Below, in pieces: positions 63,095 to 64,000 of a DNA stretch of 64,000 nucleotides; within the stretch, counting starts at the first letter, position 1; every line of letters starts with the position of its first letter. This DNA is from Mesorhizobium japonicum MAFF 303099 (lineage in GTDB: Bacteria > Pseudomonadota > Alphaproteobacteria > Rhizobiales > Rhizobiaceae). The stretch lies in NCBI RefSeq assembly GCF_000009625.1, contig NC_002678.2:4496001-4560000 (forward strand), in the 5' to 3' direction. Made by a program: the position numbers and the translations under genes. The notes under the pieces are model-generated. The model was not told where the DNA came from. It ran no database searches and was given only the letters and a program-made list of their open reading frames with translations.

Positions 63095-64000
63095 TCAGGC
63101 GCCGGGAGGCAGGTAGATCACGGCGTCGTCGTCCGCATAGGCTCGCTTCCAGCCCAACTCCGCGAAGAAGGGGATGCGGGTATCGTCGGCCGTCAGGAGT
63201 GCCCAGCCGATGGCGTATTTCTTCAACTGGGCCTCGAGCAGCGGTTTTCCGTCGCTGCGTCCCGTCGCGTCTTCGGCCTTCGTGAAGCCGCCCAGGAACA
63301 ACTGGTCCGTCCTGCCGTCGACATAGGTCTTGATGCCGTGGAAAATCAGCGTGCCGCCGAAATTATAGGAATTCAGCACATTGCCGGAAAGCTGGTGATC
63401 CCTTGCGTATGCGAGGGCGCCGCTGGCCGCCGTCTTCGGGCTCGGCGCAACCTGGTAGGCACTTCCGAGGATGAAGACCGCACCGACCAGCAGGACAGCC
63501 ATTGCGCCGCAGATCGCGTAAAACCGGCTGGCGAAGAGTTTTTCCAGTCCGTCACGCTTTTCCGCCAGCCACGTCGTGGTTGAGACCGAGGGGTATTGCC
63601 GGGCGACCTCGACCGCGACCACCAGGGGGATCAGCAGGAAAGGCAGATATACAAACCGCAGATGGGTGAGATAGACATGCAAGGCGAAGATGATGAACAC
63701 CGCCTTGGCCCAGCCGATCCGCAGCCTTGATACCAAAAGTCCAAATAGCGCCAACAGCATTACCGCTTCCTGGAAGATCTGCTCCTGCGCGTTGAACGCC
63801 CGCCACTCCAGGATGAGCGGCACCGCCTCGTTGCCATAGGCCACTGTGAACGTCGCCAGGATGGCTTTCACCCCATAGGGATGCATCAGGCTGACCACCG
63901 GGCAGAGCAGGCCGAAAGCAACCCATTTTGCCAGGAGAGCGGGTTTCGACAGACCCGAGCGCGCCAGGAGGTCGAGCCCGGCAAAGGCAGCGATGACGAA
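63095..64000 (-). CDS. Multi-pass membrane protein, C-terminal part (5' end outside window)
   Basis: The frame is open from base 64000 down to the stop at 63095, so at least 301 C-terminal residues are seen. Several hydrophobic helices are visible (AVMLLALFGLLVSRLRIGWA, AVFIIFALHVYL, FVYLPFLLIPLVVAVEV, AICGAMAVLLVGAVFIL), followed by a soluble domain with LSGNVLNSYNFGGTLIFHGI and DGRTDQLFLGGFTK. This tail type is seen in membrane proteins related to glycosyltransferase families, but no catalytic motif is in the visible part. Function unknown. Confidence 0.8.
   Translation of the reverse strand, partial: FVIAAFAGLDLLARSGLSKPALLAKWVAFGLLCPVVSLMHPYGVKAILATFTVAYGNEAVPLILEWRAFNAQEQIFQEAVMLLALFGLLVSRLRIGWAKAVFIIFALHVYLTHLRFVYLPFLLIPLVVAVEVARQYPSVSTTTWLAEKRDGLEKLFASRFYAICGAMAVLLVGAVFILGSAYQVAPSPKTAASGALAYARDHQLSGNVLNSYNFGGTLIFHGIKTYVDGRTDQLFLGGFTKAEDATGRSDGKPLLEAQLKKYAIGWALLTADDTRIPFFAELGWKRAYADDDAVIYLPPGA

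Overview
The window looks like chromosome of a Mesorhizobium-type bacterium (Alphaproteobacteria, Hyphomicrobiales). Evidence: high GC with strong G/C at third codon positions; a class I lysyl-tRNA synthetase; the cell-cycle regulator GcrA; a PodJ-like polar organiser; a SAM-II riboswitch before metZ; the gbpR / chvE-gguABC sugar-sensing locus known from Agrobacterium; and a luxR-luxI-crotonase quorum-sensing set. Genus level is inference. About 58 protein genes or gene remnants and one tRNA can be supported; two genes run off the ends of the window.

Layout. 1-6.8 kb: a TadD-like TPR lipoprotein (cut by the left edge), an M17 aminopeptidase, a MarR-type regulator, an NlpC/P60 peptidase and the DNA-repair pair Lhr-like helicase + PdeM. 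6.8-15.7 kb: a sulfur block with soeABC-type sulfite dehydrogenase, a small gene translationally coupled to soeA, a divergent LysR regulator, an Hsp70-like protein, and a TIGR02186 protein with a TauE/SafE (sulfite) exporter. 15.9-20 kb: the PodJ-like protein. 20.4-28.3 kb: a MerR regulator followed by a beta-oxidation operon (two acyl-CoA dehydrogenases, thiolase, FadJ-like multienzyme, thioesterase); matching palindromic operators sit before the regulator and before the operon. 28.4-33.2 kb: S24 repressor, thermonuclease-like protein, lysK, TerB, a solute-binding protein. 33.4-35.6 kb: luxR-luxI-crotonase. 35.7-39.9 kb: ppk2, phoR, phoU, corA. 40-47.2 kb: gcrA, argD-argF, hslO, apaG, a GT21 glycolipid glycosyltransferase with a Pho-box-like site, and metZ under a SAM-II riboswitch plus terminator.

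47.5-56.6 kb: dCTP deaminase, an orphan amino-acid binding protein, the gguC/gguB/gguA/chvE operon with divergent gbpR, and a small very basic exported protein. 56.7-60.8 kb is different: lower GC, a GT25 + FkbM pair, a DNA ligase fragment, a frameshifted small gene, a glycine-rich exported protein built of 14-residue repeats, an ArsR-like regulator and a poorly supported hypothetical gene, ending at a tRNA-Gly(CCC). This reads as a decayed island next to a tRNA. 61-64 kb: a surface-polysaccharide acyltransferase and a partial membrane protein.

Themes: sulfite detoxification or oxidation, fatty-acid degradation under a local MerR switch, AHL signalling with a possible acyl-modifying partner, phosphate-stress functions (ppk2, phoR/phoU, GT21), and sugar sensing. 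The most interesting signals are the luxI-coupled crotonase that lacks the hydratase glutamates, the small gene at the head of soeABC, the paired MerR operators, the terminator plus repeat that separates chvE from gguA, the Pho-box-like sites, and the GANTC cluster before gcrA.
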